Assembly (NCBI GenBank): GCA_039817205.1
Contig: JBCBWG010000074.1
Location: 1 to 13,257, forward strand
Direction: 5' to 3'
Source of the DNA: JBCBWG01 sp039817205
GTDB taxonomy: Bacteria; Pseudomonadota; Alphaproteobacteria; Rhizobiales; Hyphomicrobiaceae
Length of the DNA: 13,257 nt
Each line of letters starts with the position of its first letter. Position 1 is the first letter of the stretch. Shown piece after piece: positions 6,382 through 12,990 of the stretch. A program made the translations under genes and the position numbers. The notes beneath the pieces were generated by a model. It saw only the letters and a list, made by a program, of their open reading frames with translations. It was not told the origin of the DNA and ran no database searches.

Positions 6382-6990
6382 ATGTCACAATCCCCGTCAT
6401 CCGGACCGGAGATCGAACGTCTCGTGCAGTTGCTCGGGCGGCTGCCCGGGCTCGGTCGCCGCTCAGCGCGGAAGGCGGCGCTGGCGCTGATCAAGCGCCG
6501 GGAAGACTTGCTGCTGCCGCTGGCCGATGCGCTCAAGGTCGCCGGAGAGAGCCTCGTCACATGTGAGATATGCGGCAACATCGATACCCAGTCCCCGTGC
6601 ACGATCTGCACGAATAGCCGTCGTGACCCGTCCCTGATCGTCGTTGTCGAGGATGTGGGTGACCTTTGGGCGTTGGAGCGGGCGGGCGTTGTCTCAGCGC
6701 GGTACCATGTTCTTGGCGGACACCTGTCGCCGCTCGACGGGATCGGGCCCGACGATCTCAACATCGCAAAGCTCGTCGAACGGGCGCACGATCCATCGGT
6801 GCGTGAGGTCTTGCTCGCGCTCAACGTGACGGTCGAAGGCCAATCGACGGCGCACTACGTCACCGACATGCTGGACGGTGCCAATGTCACGGTTTCGCGC
6901 ATTGCCCAAGGCGTGCCGGTCGGCGGCGAACTGGATTATCTCGACGATGGAACGTTGGCCGCTGCGATCAAATCGCGCCGAAACGTATGA
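6382..6990 (+). CDS. recR: recombination mediator protein RecR
   Basis: 202 residues, the usual length. RecR works with RecO (and RecF) to load RecA on SSB-coated gaps during recombinational repair. Domain order is complete: an N-terminal helix-hairpin-helix (LVQLLGRLPGLGRRSARKAA, 14-33), a four-Cys zinc finger with C61, C64, C73 and C76, a Toprim domain from about 84 (IVVVEDVGDLWALE with E90 and D91), the signature HVLGGHLSPLDGIGPDDL (109-126), and the C-terminal Walker-like segment VPVGGELDYLDDGTL. ATG 6382 is supported by AGGCAGG at 6371-6377. Normally recR directly follows ybaB; here two membrane-protein genes intervene. The stop codon overlaps the start of the MATE gene (ATGA), implying translational coupling. 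Confidence 0.97.
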   Translation: MSQSPSSGPEIERLVQLLGRLPGLGRRSARKAALALIKRREDLLLPLADALKVAGESLVTCEICGNIDTQSPCTICTNSRRDPSLIVVVEDVGDLWALERAGVVSARYHVLGGHLSPLDGIGPDDLNIAKLVERAHDPSVREVLLALNVTVEGQSTAHYVTDMLDGANVTVSRIAQGVPVGGELDYLDDGTLAAAIKSRRNV

Positions 6991-8546
6991 GCCCCAGGCC
7001 GGTGAACCAAGAAAACCTGAACAAGAGTTCGTCGGCGGAGGGTGCGCCCAAGACGCATGCGGTGGCGAGCGATCGACCGGTAGGCCGTCCAGTTCCGGGC
7101 AAGTTCGTGACCGGTTCTTTGCGTCGCCACATCCTGGTCATGACCGGGACCAGTGCCTTCGGTCTGATGGCCATCTTCGTTGGTGACCTCGCCAACATCC
7201 TGTTCCTTTCGATGCTGAACGACACTCGGCTGGTCGCAGCCGTCGGCTTCGCCTCATCGATCGTGTTTGTGATGATCTCGATTGGCATCGGCATGTCGAT
7301 TGGGGCCACCGCCCTGATTGCGCCGGAACTGGGACTTGGCAACCGCGAGCTCGCGCGGCGATACGCGATCCATGCCGTACTTCTGACGGCTGTCGTTGCA
7401 GCGCTTGCCTCGGCGGTTGTCTGGATTGCTGCACCTTGGCTGCTTAGCCTGCTCGGCGCCGACGGTGCGACACGCGACTTTGCGTTGACCTACACGCGCA
7501 TTCTCCTGCTCGCGGCACCGGCCCTTGCGGTCGGTATGACGTGCGCCGGGATTCTTCGGAGTGTCGGTGATGCGAAGCGGGCCATGTACGTGACGCTGAT
7601 CGGCGCGGTCGTAAACGTGACGCTCGATCCAATTCTGATTTTCTGGGCGGAACTCGAACTGACCGGCGCGGCGCTTGCCACGTTCTGCGCGCGCATCACG
7701 GTGATGTCGGTTGGGCTCTACGGCGTCATGAGCGTCCACGATCTGCTCGGTCGGCCTGATGCCGCCACCTTCACAGATGATGCCCGTCGCCAGGCCAAGG
7801 TCTCTGTGCCCGCCATGGCAACGAACCTGGCGACACCGTTCGCCAATGCTTACATTACCGCCGCTATCGCAGCTTTTGGCGATGCGGCGGTCGCTGGCTG
7901 GGCCATCGTCGGACGTGTTCAGCCGGTGGCGTTTGGCGCGATCTACGCGCTGTCGGGCGCAATCGGCCCGATTGTTGGACAGAACTACGGTGCGCGTGAA
8001 GGCGACCGCATGCGCGAGACGTATGTGGAAGGCCTTTGGGTCACGGGGGCTTTTACGCTGGCGGCGTGGGCGCTTCTGGCGCTCTTTGCGGGTCAGATCG
8101 TCAGCGCGTTCCAGGCGACAGGCGAGACGGCCGATCTGATCCGGCTCTTCTGTTACGGCCTCGCACCTCTCTTCTTTTTCCTCGGCATGCTGTTCGTCAC
8201 AAACGCGGTGCTAAACACGCTCGGTCGCGCGACGACATCGACGGCGCTCAACTGGGGGCGGGCCACCATCGGCACCGTTCCGTTCGTTTGGGTCGGAGGC
8301 AACCTTGGTGGCGCGTCCGGCGTGCTGATCGGTTGGATGCTCGGCGGGATCGCGTTTGGTCTTCTCGCGGCATGGTATTGTGGACGGCATATCGACCAAC
8401 TGCATGCAACGATGACTGAGCAACGTGGGCCGCATCGCGACGCGCCTTTGACGTCTGACGCGACTAATTTGCCGGATAATTTGGCAAAAAAGCCGTCTGC
8501 TGAGGCCGCCAATCCTTCTGCGGATAAACCGCAGCGCACTGCATAA
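6987..8546 (+). CDS. MATE family efflux transporter
   Basis: 519 residues: a hydrophilic, Ser/Pro-rich N-terminus (1-45), about twelve hydrophobic segments between about 50 and 462, and a polar C-terminal tail (463-519). Family landmarks include the N-half opening MTGTSAFGLMAIFVGDLANILFLS, the pseudo-repeat beginning near VSVPAMATNLATPFANAYIT in the second half, and SGAIGPIVGQNYGAREGDRMRE, the conserved G-x-x-x-G-Q-N-x-G-A loop after TM8. Members export cationic drugs or metabolites, or flip lipid-linked compounds, using H+ or Na+; the substrate here is not deducible. The start overlaps the recR stop by four bases (ATGA at 6987-6990), which strongly suggests one transcript and coupled translation. 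The long N-terminal extension could be shortened by a downstream start, but the overlap geometry supports this one. Confidence 0.92.
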   Translation: MSPRPVNQENLNKSSSAEGAPKTHAVASDRPVGRPVPGKFVTGSLRRHILVMTGTSAFGLMAIFVGDLANILFLSMLNDTRLVAAVGFASSIVFVMISIGIGMSIGATALIAPELGLGNRELARRYAIHAVLLTAVVAALASAVVWIAAPWLLSLLGADGATRDFALTYTRILLLAAPALAVGMTCAGILRSVGDAKRAMYVTLIGAVVNVTLDPILIFWAELELTGAALATFCARITVMSVGLYGVMSVHDLLGRPDAATFTDDARRQAKVSVPAMATNLATPFANAYITAAIAAFGDAAVAGWAIVGRVQPVAFGAIYALSGAIGPIVGQNYGAREGDRMRETYVEGLWVTGAFTLAAWALLALFAGQIVSAFQATGETADLIRLFCYGLAPLFFFLGMLFVTNAVLNTLGRATTSTALNWGRATIGTVPFVWVGGNLGGASGVLIGWMLGGIAFGLLAAWYCGRHIDQLHATMTEQRGPHRDAPLTSDATNLPDNLAKKPSAEAANPSADKPQRTA

Positions 8547-8596
8547 GCAGTCCGTGAAGTGTCGGTCAGCACTTGTCCCAAGTCGGACCTCAGTTC

Positions 8597-8672
8597 GCCC
8601 CGACTTAGCCCCACTTAGCCATGACTGGGCCACGTCTGGGCCGCTACTGGGCCACGACTGAGCCGCTACTGG
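8597..8672. repeat. degenerate 11-bp tandem array upstream of the glycosyltransferase
   Basis: Seven head-to-tail units of about 11 bp (one is 10 bp) of the form GCC-NNNN-CT-GG/TA: units start at 8597, 8608, 8618, 8629, 8640, 8651 and 8662. Unit 5 and unit 7 are identical (GCCGCTACTGG). The last part also forms a hairpin: GCCACGAC (8651-8658) with GTCGTGGC (8673-8680), 14-nt loop, with no U-run after it. The array fills the middle of the 217-base gap (8547-8763) between the MATE stop and the glycosyltransferase start. The rest of the gap shows only a small ACTTG/CAAGT stem near 8571-8583 and no clear promoter. Spaced units could be protein-binding sites or neutral slippage products. Confidence 0.7.
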
Positions 8673-8763
8673 GTCGTGGCTCCGACGCTCACATTCACGA
8701 TCCCGTGCACGCGCGATCGCAAGTCAACGTGATAGCGTAAACCGATCTAATAGAGAGATGTTC

Positions 8764-9552
8764 ATGCGCCAAGCTCAGTCGATCGCCTGCATCATCCCGG
8801 CCCTCAATGAAGCCGAAGCCATCGGCCGCGTCGTCGCCAACGTGCCGTCGTGGGTGGACCGAGTTGTTGTCGCTGACAACGGCTCGAGCGACGGGACGGG
8901 AGACGTGGCCCGCGCGGCCGGTGCTGAGGTCGTGTTCCAGAACGAGCGCGGTTACGGTGCGGCGTGCCTCATGGCCATGGATGCCACGTCTGACGTGGAC
9001 ATCATCGTGTTTCTCGACGGCGACAACAGCGACGATCCGAGCGAAATGGGGTCTCTGGTGGATCCCATCGTGTCCGATCAGAGCGATTTTGTGCTTGGCT
9101 CACGTGTTCGGGGCGAGCGGGAGGTTGGTTCGCTCACGCCACAGCAAATTTTCGGAAACTGGCTGGCAACCCGGCTGATTGCTCTGATCTGGCGCGAGCA
9201 CTTTACAGACCTTGGGCCGTTCCGTGCGATCCGGCGCGCGAGCCTTGATCAACTGCACATGGCGGACCGGACGTACGGCTGGACGGTGGAGATGCAGGTC
9301 AAGGCAGTTGAAAACGGCCTGCGCATTCAAGAAGTCCCGGTCAGCTACAAGAACCGCATCGGTGTCTCAAAGGTCTCAGGGACGCTGAAGGGCACAGTGC
9401 TCGCAGGTTATAAAATTCTCTCCATCATTGGGCGCCATGCCATGCGTCGTGTGACCAAGGGATCGGCGCACGTCCGCAGCCGGTTGCCGAGCGCAACGGT
9501 GACTCTGGAGAAGCAAACGCCGCGCAAGCGTGCGAGCAATAGCGCATCGTAA
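8764..9552 (+). CDS. family 2 glycosyltransferase (polyprenyl-phosphate sugar transferase type)
   Basis: 262 residues from ATG 8764. ATG 8758, two codons upstream, is also possible, but GAGAG at 8753-8757 abuts it and is well spaced (6 bases) only for 8764. GT-A fold motifs: IIPALNEAEAI (10-20), the nucleotide-site VVVADNGSSDGT (34-45), and the metal-binding DGDNSDDP (85-92, D85 and D87). Then come GYGAA (63-67), DLGPFRAIRR (149-158), YGWTVEMQVKA (171-181) and EVPVSYKNRIGVSKVSGT (190-207), typical of dolichyl/polyprenyl-phosphate mannose or glucose synthase relatives. No transmembrane domain is obvious, so it likely acts at the cytoplasmic face, moving a sugar from a nucleotide sugar to a lipid carrier. 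Donor and acceptor are unknown. It stands alone, 217 bases after the MATE gene and 101 before def. Confidence 0.88.
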   Translation: MRQAQSIACIIPALNEAEAIGRVVANVPSWVDRVVVADNGSSDGTGDVARAAGAEVVFQNERGYGAACLMAMDATSDVDIIVFLDGDNSDDPSEMGSLVDPIVSDQSDFVLGSRVRGEREVGSLTPQQIFGNWLATRLIALIWREHFTDLGPFRAIRRASLDQLHMADRTYGWTVEMQVKAVENGLRIQEVPVSYKNRIGVSKVSGTLKGTVLAGYKILSIIGRHAMRRVTKGSAHVRSRLPSATVTLEKQTPRKRASNSAS

Positions 9553-9653
9553 GTGCGGTTTCTTTGTCGGGACACGGAACGGCGAAACGACCGCTTATGA
9601 GATCTCGGCTGGCTCCGATTGACCACTAAATGGCGCTCGCCTATGTCGTCCCC

Positions 9654-10169
9654 ATGAGCATTCTGCCGATCATAACTGTACCGCAACCTGTCCTTCGCGA
9701 GACTTCCGCTCCGGTCGAGCGTGTCGACGATGAGACGCGTCAGCTCATCGATGACATGTTCGAGACAATGTATGACGCGCCGGGCGTTGGTCTCGCGGCG
9801 ATCCAGGTCGGTGTGCCGCTCCGGGTGGTCGTTCTCGACGTCGGGCACCGCGAAGATGAGGACGAGAAAAACCCGATCGCAATGATTAATCCGGAAATCG
9901 TCCAGCTGAGCGACACGCGCCGCGTTTATGAAGAGGGCTGCCTGTCCCTGCCCGACGTCAACATCGAGATTGAGCGGCCATCGGAAGCGCGCGTCCGTTA
10001 CATTGATCGCGAAGGTCGTGAGCAGGAGATCAATGCAACGGGCCTGCTGGCGACGGCCATGCAGCACGAGATTGATCATCTCGACGGCAAACTGATCATC
10101 GACTTCCTATCAAAGCTACGCCGCGAACTGGTCGTCCGCAAATTGAAGAAGCTGGCGCGGCAGGTTTAG
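9654..10169 (+). CDS. def: peptide deformylase
   Basis: 171 residues. It removes the formyl group from the N-terminal Met of nascent proteins at the ribosome. All three catalytic motifs are intact: GVGLAAIQ (44-51), EEGCLSLP (93-100, metal ligand C96) and QHEIDHLDG (137-145, metal ligands H138 and H142, catalytic E139). The frame is open from ATG 9630, but ATG 9654 matches the conserved family start MSILPIITVP; neither has a strong ribosome site. It lies 82 bases before fmt in the same direction, the usual def-fmt pair. The C-terminal helix is rich in Lys/Arg, as in other alphaproteobacterial forms. Confidence 0.97.
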   Translation: MSILPIITVPQPVLRETSAPVERVDDETRQLIDDMFETMYDAPGVGLAAIQVGVPLRVVVLDVGHREDEDEKNPIAMINPEIVQLSDTRRVYEEGCLSLPDVNIEIERPSEARVRYIDREGREQEINATGLLATAMQHEIDHLDGKLIIDFLSKLRRELVVRKLKKLARQV

Positions 10170-10251
10170 TGCGCACGTGATGGTGGCTCTGGCGTCAGAG
10201 AGCCAACGTGGCCTCACTCTTGCGCCATCTCAATCAGAATGGTGAGGGTTG

Positions 10252-11202
10252 ATGCTGCGCGTGGTCTTCATGGGGACGCCGGATTTCTCCGTGCCATCTC
10301 TCAACGCAATTGCGGACGCGGGCCACGACGTCGTCGCGGTCTATTCACAGCCGCCACGAGCCGCTGGACGTCGCGGTCTCGCCGAGACGCCGTCGGCCGT
10401 TCATCGTTCTGCAAGCGAGCGAGGCTTTGTCGTTCACACCCCGACCTCACTCAAATCGGATGCGGCGCAAACGGTTTTTGCGAGCCATGACGCGGACGTC
10501 GGTATCGTTGTCGCCTACGGGCTCATACTCCCGAAAACGATCCTGGATGCGCCCAAGTTTGGCTGTTTGAATTTGCACGCATCGCTCCTGCCGCGGTGGC
10601 GCGGTGCGGCGCCAATCCAACGCGCGATCATGGCGGGCGATACCGAGACCGGCGCCATGGTCATGCAAATGGACGTTGGCCTGGATACCGGTCCGGTCGC
10701 GTTGACCCACACGACGGCCATCGACGAACACATGACAGCTGGGCAATTGCACGACGCGCTCGCCATCGATGGCGCGGCACTCTTGGTGGAAGCGCTGAGC
10801 AAGCTTGAAGCGGGTGGACTGTTGTTCGCCCCTCAAACCGACGATGGCGTGACGTATGCGTCGAAGATCGACAAGCGGGAAACGCGTATCCAGTTCGATC
10901 GCCCGTCCACCGAAGTTCACAACCAAATCCGCGGCCTTGCGCCATTTCCAGGTGCTTGGTTCGCGGGGCCAGACGGCGCCCGGGTCAAAGTCCTTGGGAG
11001 CAGGAACCGACCGACGCGGTCTGATCCCACTGCGGGCGCGACGCCTGGAACCGTGATCAGCCTCGACCCGCTTACGATCGCGTGCGCGAATGGAGGCGTT
11101 GACCTCGTCACGGTCCAGAAGGCTGGCAAGAAGCCGATGTCCGCCTCGGAATTTCTCCGCGGCAACCGGCTTGAAGTCGGCACAGACTTGAGCAGTGGTT
11201 GA
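10252..11202 (+). CDS. fmt: methionyl-tRNA formyltransferase
   Basis: 316 residues. It formylates Met-tRNAfMet using 10-formyl-tetrahydrofolate, producing the initiator for translation. N-terminal catalytic domain (1-about 185): RVVFMGTPDFSVPSL, then NLHASLLPRWRGAAPIQRAI and MDVGLDTGP; the catalytic triad is N107, H109 and D145 (one residue offset from E. coli N106, H108 and D144). C-terminal tRNA-binding OB-like domain (about 205-305): YASKIDKRETRI, IRGLAPFPGAWF and QKAGKKPMSASEFLRG. Start: TGA at 10243-10245 closes the frame upstream, leaving TTG 10249 or ATG 10252. ATG is chosen; GAGGG (10244-10248) is closer to it than ideal. It sits between def and a small secreted protein, with truA beyond. 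Confidence 0.97.
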   Translation: MLRVVFMGTPDFSVPSLNAIADAGHDVVAVYSQPPRAAGRRGLAETPSAVHRSASERGFVVHTPTSLKSDAAQTVFASHDADVGIVVAYGLILPKTILDAPKFGCLNLHASLLPRWRGAAPIQRAIMAGDTETGAMVMQMDVGLDTGPVALTHTTAIDEHMTAGQLHDALAIDGAALLVEALSKLEAGGLLFAPQTDDGVTYASKIDKRETRIQFDRPSTEVHNQIRGLAPFPGAWFAGPDGARVKVLGSRNRPTRSDPTAGATPGTVISLDPLTIACANGGVDLVTVQKAGKKPMSASEFLRGNRLEVGTDLSSG

Positions 11203-11319
11203 GGTGACATCGACCTGGGCGCTCGGTTAATCATGGTTGCTCAAAAGTAAACATCAGACCGCGAGGGCAAAGTAACCTGTCTCGCACTGAGAGAAGTGCG
11301 AACAGCCCGGAGCAGCTCA

Positions 11320-11835
11320 ATGCGTCGTAAAATCCTGACTGGCCTATTGGTCGTCATCGCGAGTACCACGTCGACTGCGACGGTTTTTGCGGGTGATGCC
11401 AAGACAACGCGCATTGAGCCTCGGCCGTATTACGGCGCGACTGTCACCATCGAGGCAGGCGTGCGCGTCTTTCGGCCATTGCCGCCGACGAAGCACGTGA
11501 TCATCAATCCGGGCAGTCGCACACCCGTCAATCTTTCCGAGACGAACGTTATCGTTCGCGGTGGTGGCGCTCCGACGACCGTGGTGGGTGACAGCGGTGG
11601 TTCGGTCCCATTCAAAACCAACCGTGGCGTGCTGCCGGGGTTCAACGGATTTTCGAATTTCCGGGGCTTTGGAGGATTTCGTGGATTTCGCGGGCGTCGC
11701 GTCGGCAGGAGCGGCCGCGGGATTTTCCGCGGAGGACGGCGCTCTGTTCGCGGTCCGATTCGAACGCGGCGCGTTGGACGATTCGGTGGCGGCCGTGCTG
11801 GTCGTGGCGGTGCGCGGAGCGCCGGCGCGTTCTAG
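11320..11835 (+). CDS. secreted Gly/Arg/Phe-rich protein of unknown function
   Basis: 171 residues; function not recognised. A signal peptide is clear (MRRKIL, hydrophobic run 7-22, likely cleavage VFA-GD at 24/25). The middle part (about 31-80) looks folded and has a Pro-rich stretch YYGATVTIEAGVRVFRPLPP (38-57) followed by VIINPGSRTPVNLS. From about 105 to the end the protein is low complexity: by my count 39 of the last 67 residues are Gly or Arg, with repeated FRGF and GRG units and no Asp, Glu or Lys. The exported tail would be very basic. The frame is open from a GTG at 11296, but ATG 11320 has GGAG 7 bases upstream and gives the signal peptide. It lies 117 bases after fmt and 70 before truA, interrupting a translation-gene cluster. 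Binding to an anionic envelope polymer or nucleic acid is conceivable but unproven. Confidence 0.8.
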   Translation: MRRKILTGLLVVIASTTSTATVFAGDAKTTRIEPRPYYGATVTIEAGVRVFRPLPPTKHVIINPGSRTPVNLSETNVIVRGGGAPTTVVGDSGGSVPFKTNRGVLPGFNGFSNFRGFGGFRGFRGRRVGRSGRGIFRGGRRSVRGPIRTRRVGRFGGGRAGRGGARSAGAF

Positions 11836-11878
11836 GCGCTTGGACGGGTTCGTTTAAGTCCAGCAACTGCGTGACAGC

Positions 11879-11893
11879 GGCAGACGATCTGCC
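11879..11893 (+). other. hairpin just upstream of truA
   Basis: GGCAGA (11879-11884) and TCTGCC (11888-11893) form a perfect 6-bp stem with a 3-base loop CGA, ending 12 bases before the truA start codon. No U-run follows, so termination is unlikely. It could influence ribosome access to truA, which has no clear Shine-Dalgarno sequence. Confidence 0.3.
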
Positions 11894-11905
11894 TATGACC
11901 CGGGC

Positions 11906-12697
11906 ATGCCTCGCTATCGCATAGACATCGAGTATGACGGCTCGCCGTTCGTCGGTTGGCAAATCCAGACCAACGGATGGAGCGTGCAGGGCGCGCTCAG
12001 CGAAGCGCTCCAGCGCTTAACCGGCGAGGCCGTCCGACCGGGTGGCGCCGGGCGAACAGACACCGGCGTTCATGCGACCGGGCAGTGCGCGCATTTCGAC
12101 CTCACGCGAACCTGGGCGCCCGATAAGCTCCGCGATGGGTTGAACTTTCACCTGAAGCCCGACCCGGTCGCCGTGCTCCGAGCGCTCCAGGTTCCAAACG
12201 ACTTCGACGCGCGCTTTTCGGCAACCGCACGCCATTACCGCTATCAAATTCTCAACCGCCGTGCGCGACCTGCGCTCGATCGCGACCGCGTGTGGTTGGT
12301 GCCCGTTCCGATAGATGCTGCCGCAATGGATGAGGCGGCTCAAGCGCTTGTCGGCCATCACGATTTCACAACGTACCGAGCCGCAGCCTGCCAATCGGCG
12401 TCACCTGTGAAGACGCTGGATCGGCTGAGGGTCAAACGCGACGGACAGATGGTGATTATCGAGGCGTCAGCGCGATCGTTTCTGCACAATCAGGTTCGAT
12501 CGCTGGTCGGCAGTCTGAAGCTCGTTGGTGAAGGGAAATGGTCGCCCGAACGCCCGCATCACGCGCTTGAAGCTCGGGACCGCCGCCAATGCGGCGCACT
12601 GGCTCCGCCATCTGGCCTATTCCTGCAACAGGTCGATTATGCGGATGCGTACGGTGGTCCATCAGGCTGGATTGACCCGTCGCGCAAGTCGATTTGA
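11906..12697 (+). CDS. truA: tRNA pseudouridine(38-40) synthase
   Basis: 263 residues. It isomerises uridines 38, 39 and 40 in the anticodon stem-loop of many tRNAs. The catalytic motif GAGRTDTGVHATGQ (47-60) holds the nucleophilic Asp D52. Other landmarks: IEYDGSPFVGWQIQ (8-21), SATARHYRYQILNR (with the conserved active-site Tyr), GHHDFTTYRAA, and SFLHNQVRSLVGSL near the C-terminal end of the catalytic core. The length fits the bacterial family. The ATG at 11906 gives the conserved start MPRYRIDIEYDG; no strong ribosome site is present. It is the last plus-strand gene, converging on the minus-strand regulator, and has no plus-strand U-tract terminator of its own. Confidence 0.96.
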   Translation: MPRYRIDIEYDGSPFVGWQIQTNGWSVQGALSEALQRLTGEAVRPGGAGRTDTGVHATGQCAHFDLTRTWAPDKLRDGLNFHLKPDPVAVLRALQVPNDFDARFSATARHYRYQILNRRARPALDRDRVWLVPVPIDAAAMDEAAQALVGHHDFTTYRAAACQSASPVKTLDRLRVKRDGQMVIIEASARSFLHNQVRSLVGSLKLVGEGKWSPERPHHALEARDRRQCGALAPPSGLFLQQVDYADAYGGPSGWIDPSRKSI

Positions 12698-12723
12698 CGG
12701 ACCGAGATGCCAGTCGGGCGGTC

Positions 12724-12755
12724 AAAAAAAAGAGCCCCTCTCGGTCGAGAGGGGC
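12724..12755 (-). terminator. strong rho-independent terminator for minus-strand transcription
   Basis: Perfect 9-bp GC-rich stem (12734-12742 with 12747-12755) with a 4-base loop. Read on the minus strand it is followed by TCTTTTTTTT (12733-12724). Polarity therefore fits RNA coming from the regulator side, not truA. The stem might also slow plus-strand RNA from truA, but no U-run exists on that side. Confidence 0.9.
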
Positions 12756-12840
12756 GATCGGAGTCTTTGGGAGGAACAGACTGGCGCGAGCCAATCACGC
12801 CCCTACAACGTGATGCGATCTCAGTTGGTTCCCAACAATT
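12724..12840 (-). ncRNA. candidate small RNA or structured 3' UTR
   Basis: Read on the minus strand, the 117 bases ending at the terminator hold a row of compact stems: GTTGG/CCAAC with a 3-nt loop (12836-12824), ATCACG/CGTGAT with a 9-nt loop containing AGGGG (12814-12794), and TGGC/GCCA with a tetraloop (12793-12782). Then comes an unpaired stretch with CCTCCC (12774-12769), and finally the terminator. The CCUCCC resembles the anti-Shine-Dalgarno loops of known alphaproteobacterial sRNAs. No convincing promoter was found, so it may instead be cleaved from the response-regulator mRNA, whose stop is about 150 bases upstream. No known family was recognised. Confidence 0.35.
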
Positions 12841-12876
12841 CTTCAATGCACAACAGGTATGCAGCCGGTGCACAGA

Positions 12877-12902
12877 TTAGGCGTTATGGAAACGCCGCCT
12901 AA
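12877..12902. other. inverted repeat in the truA/regulator intergenic region
   Basis: TTAGGCG (12877-12883) is complementary to CGCCTAA (12896-12902). An alternative inner stem, GGCGTT/AACGCC (12880-12885 and 12891-12896), uses part of the same sequence, so two foldings compete. No U-run follows on either strand. It lies 36 bases before the sRNA candidate on the minus strand and may be part of its leader or an operator. Confidence 0.4.
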
Positions 12903-12920
12903 AGTTTCAGCAAAGCGACC

Positions 12921-12953
12921 CTTGCGCGCCACGGTACGCGCGACACGCGCAAG
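12921..12953. other. GC-rich inverted repeat after the regulator stop
   Basis: CTTGCGCG (12921-12928) is fully complementary to CGCGCAAG (12946-12953) across a 17-base spacer that itself contains CGCGCG. On the minus strand it begins 37 bases after the regulator stop. It lacks a U-run, so it would be an mRNA 3'-end stabiliser or weak pause rather than a standard terminator. A 12-bp palindrome CCGATCGATCGG (12967-12978) lies between it and the stop codon. Confidence 0.4.
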
Positions 12954-12990
12954 CTGTTTGCTCCGACCGATCGATCGGGCACAACTCAAC

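Noticed and set aside
8597..8672. Short tandem repeats considered as a CRISPR array
   Set aside because: The units are 11 bp, contiguous and degenerate, without unique spacers, and no cas genes are present.
12525..12902. Plus-strand 125-residue frame overlapping the truA end and the terminator
   Set aside because: It starts inside truA in another frame, lacks a ribosome site, and runs through the terminator and inverted repeats; no protein motif is visible.
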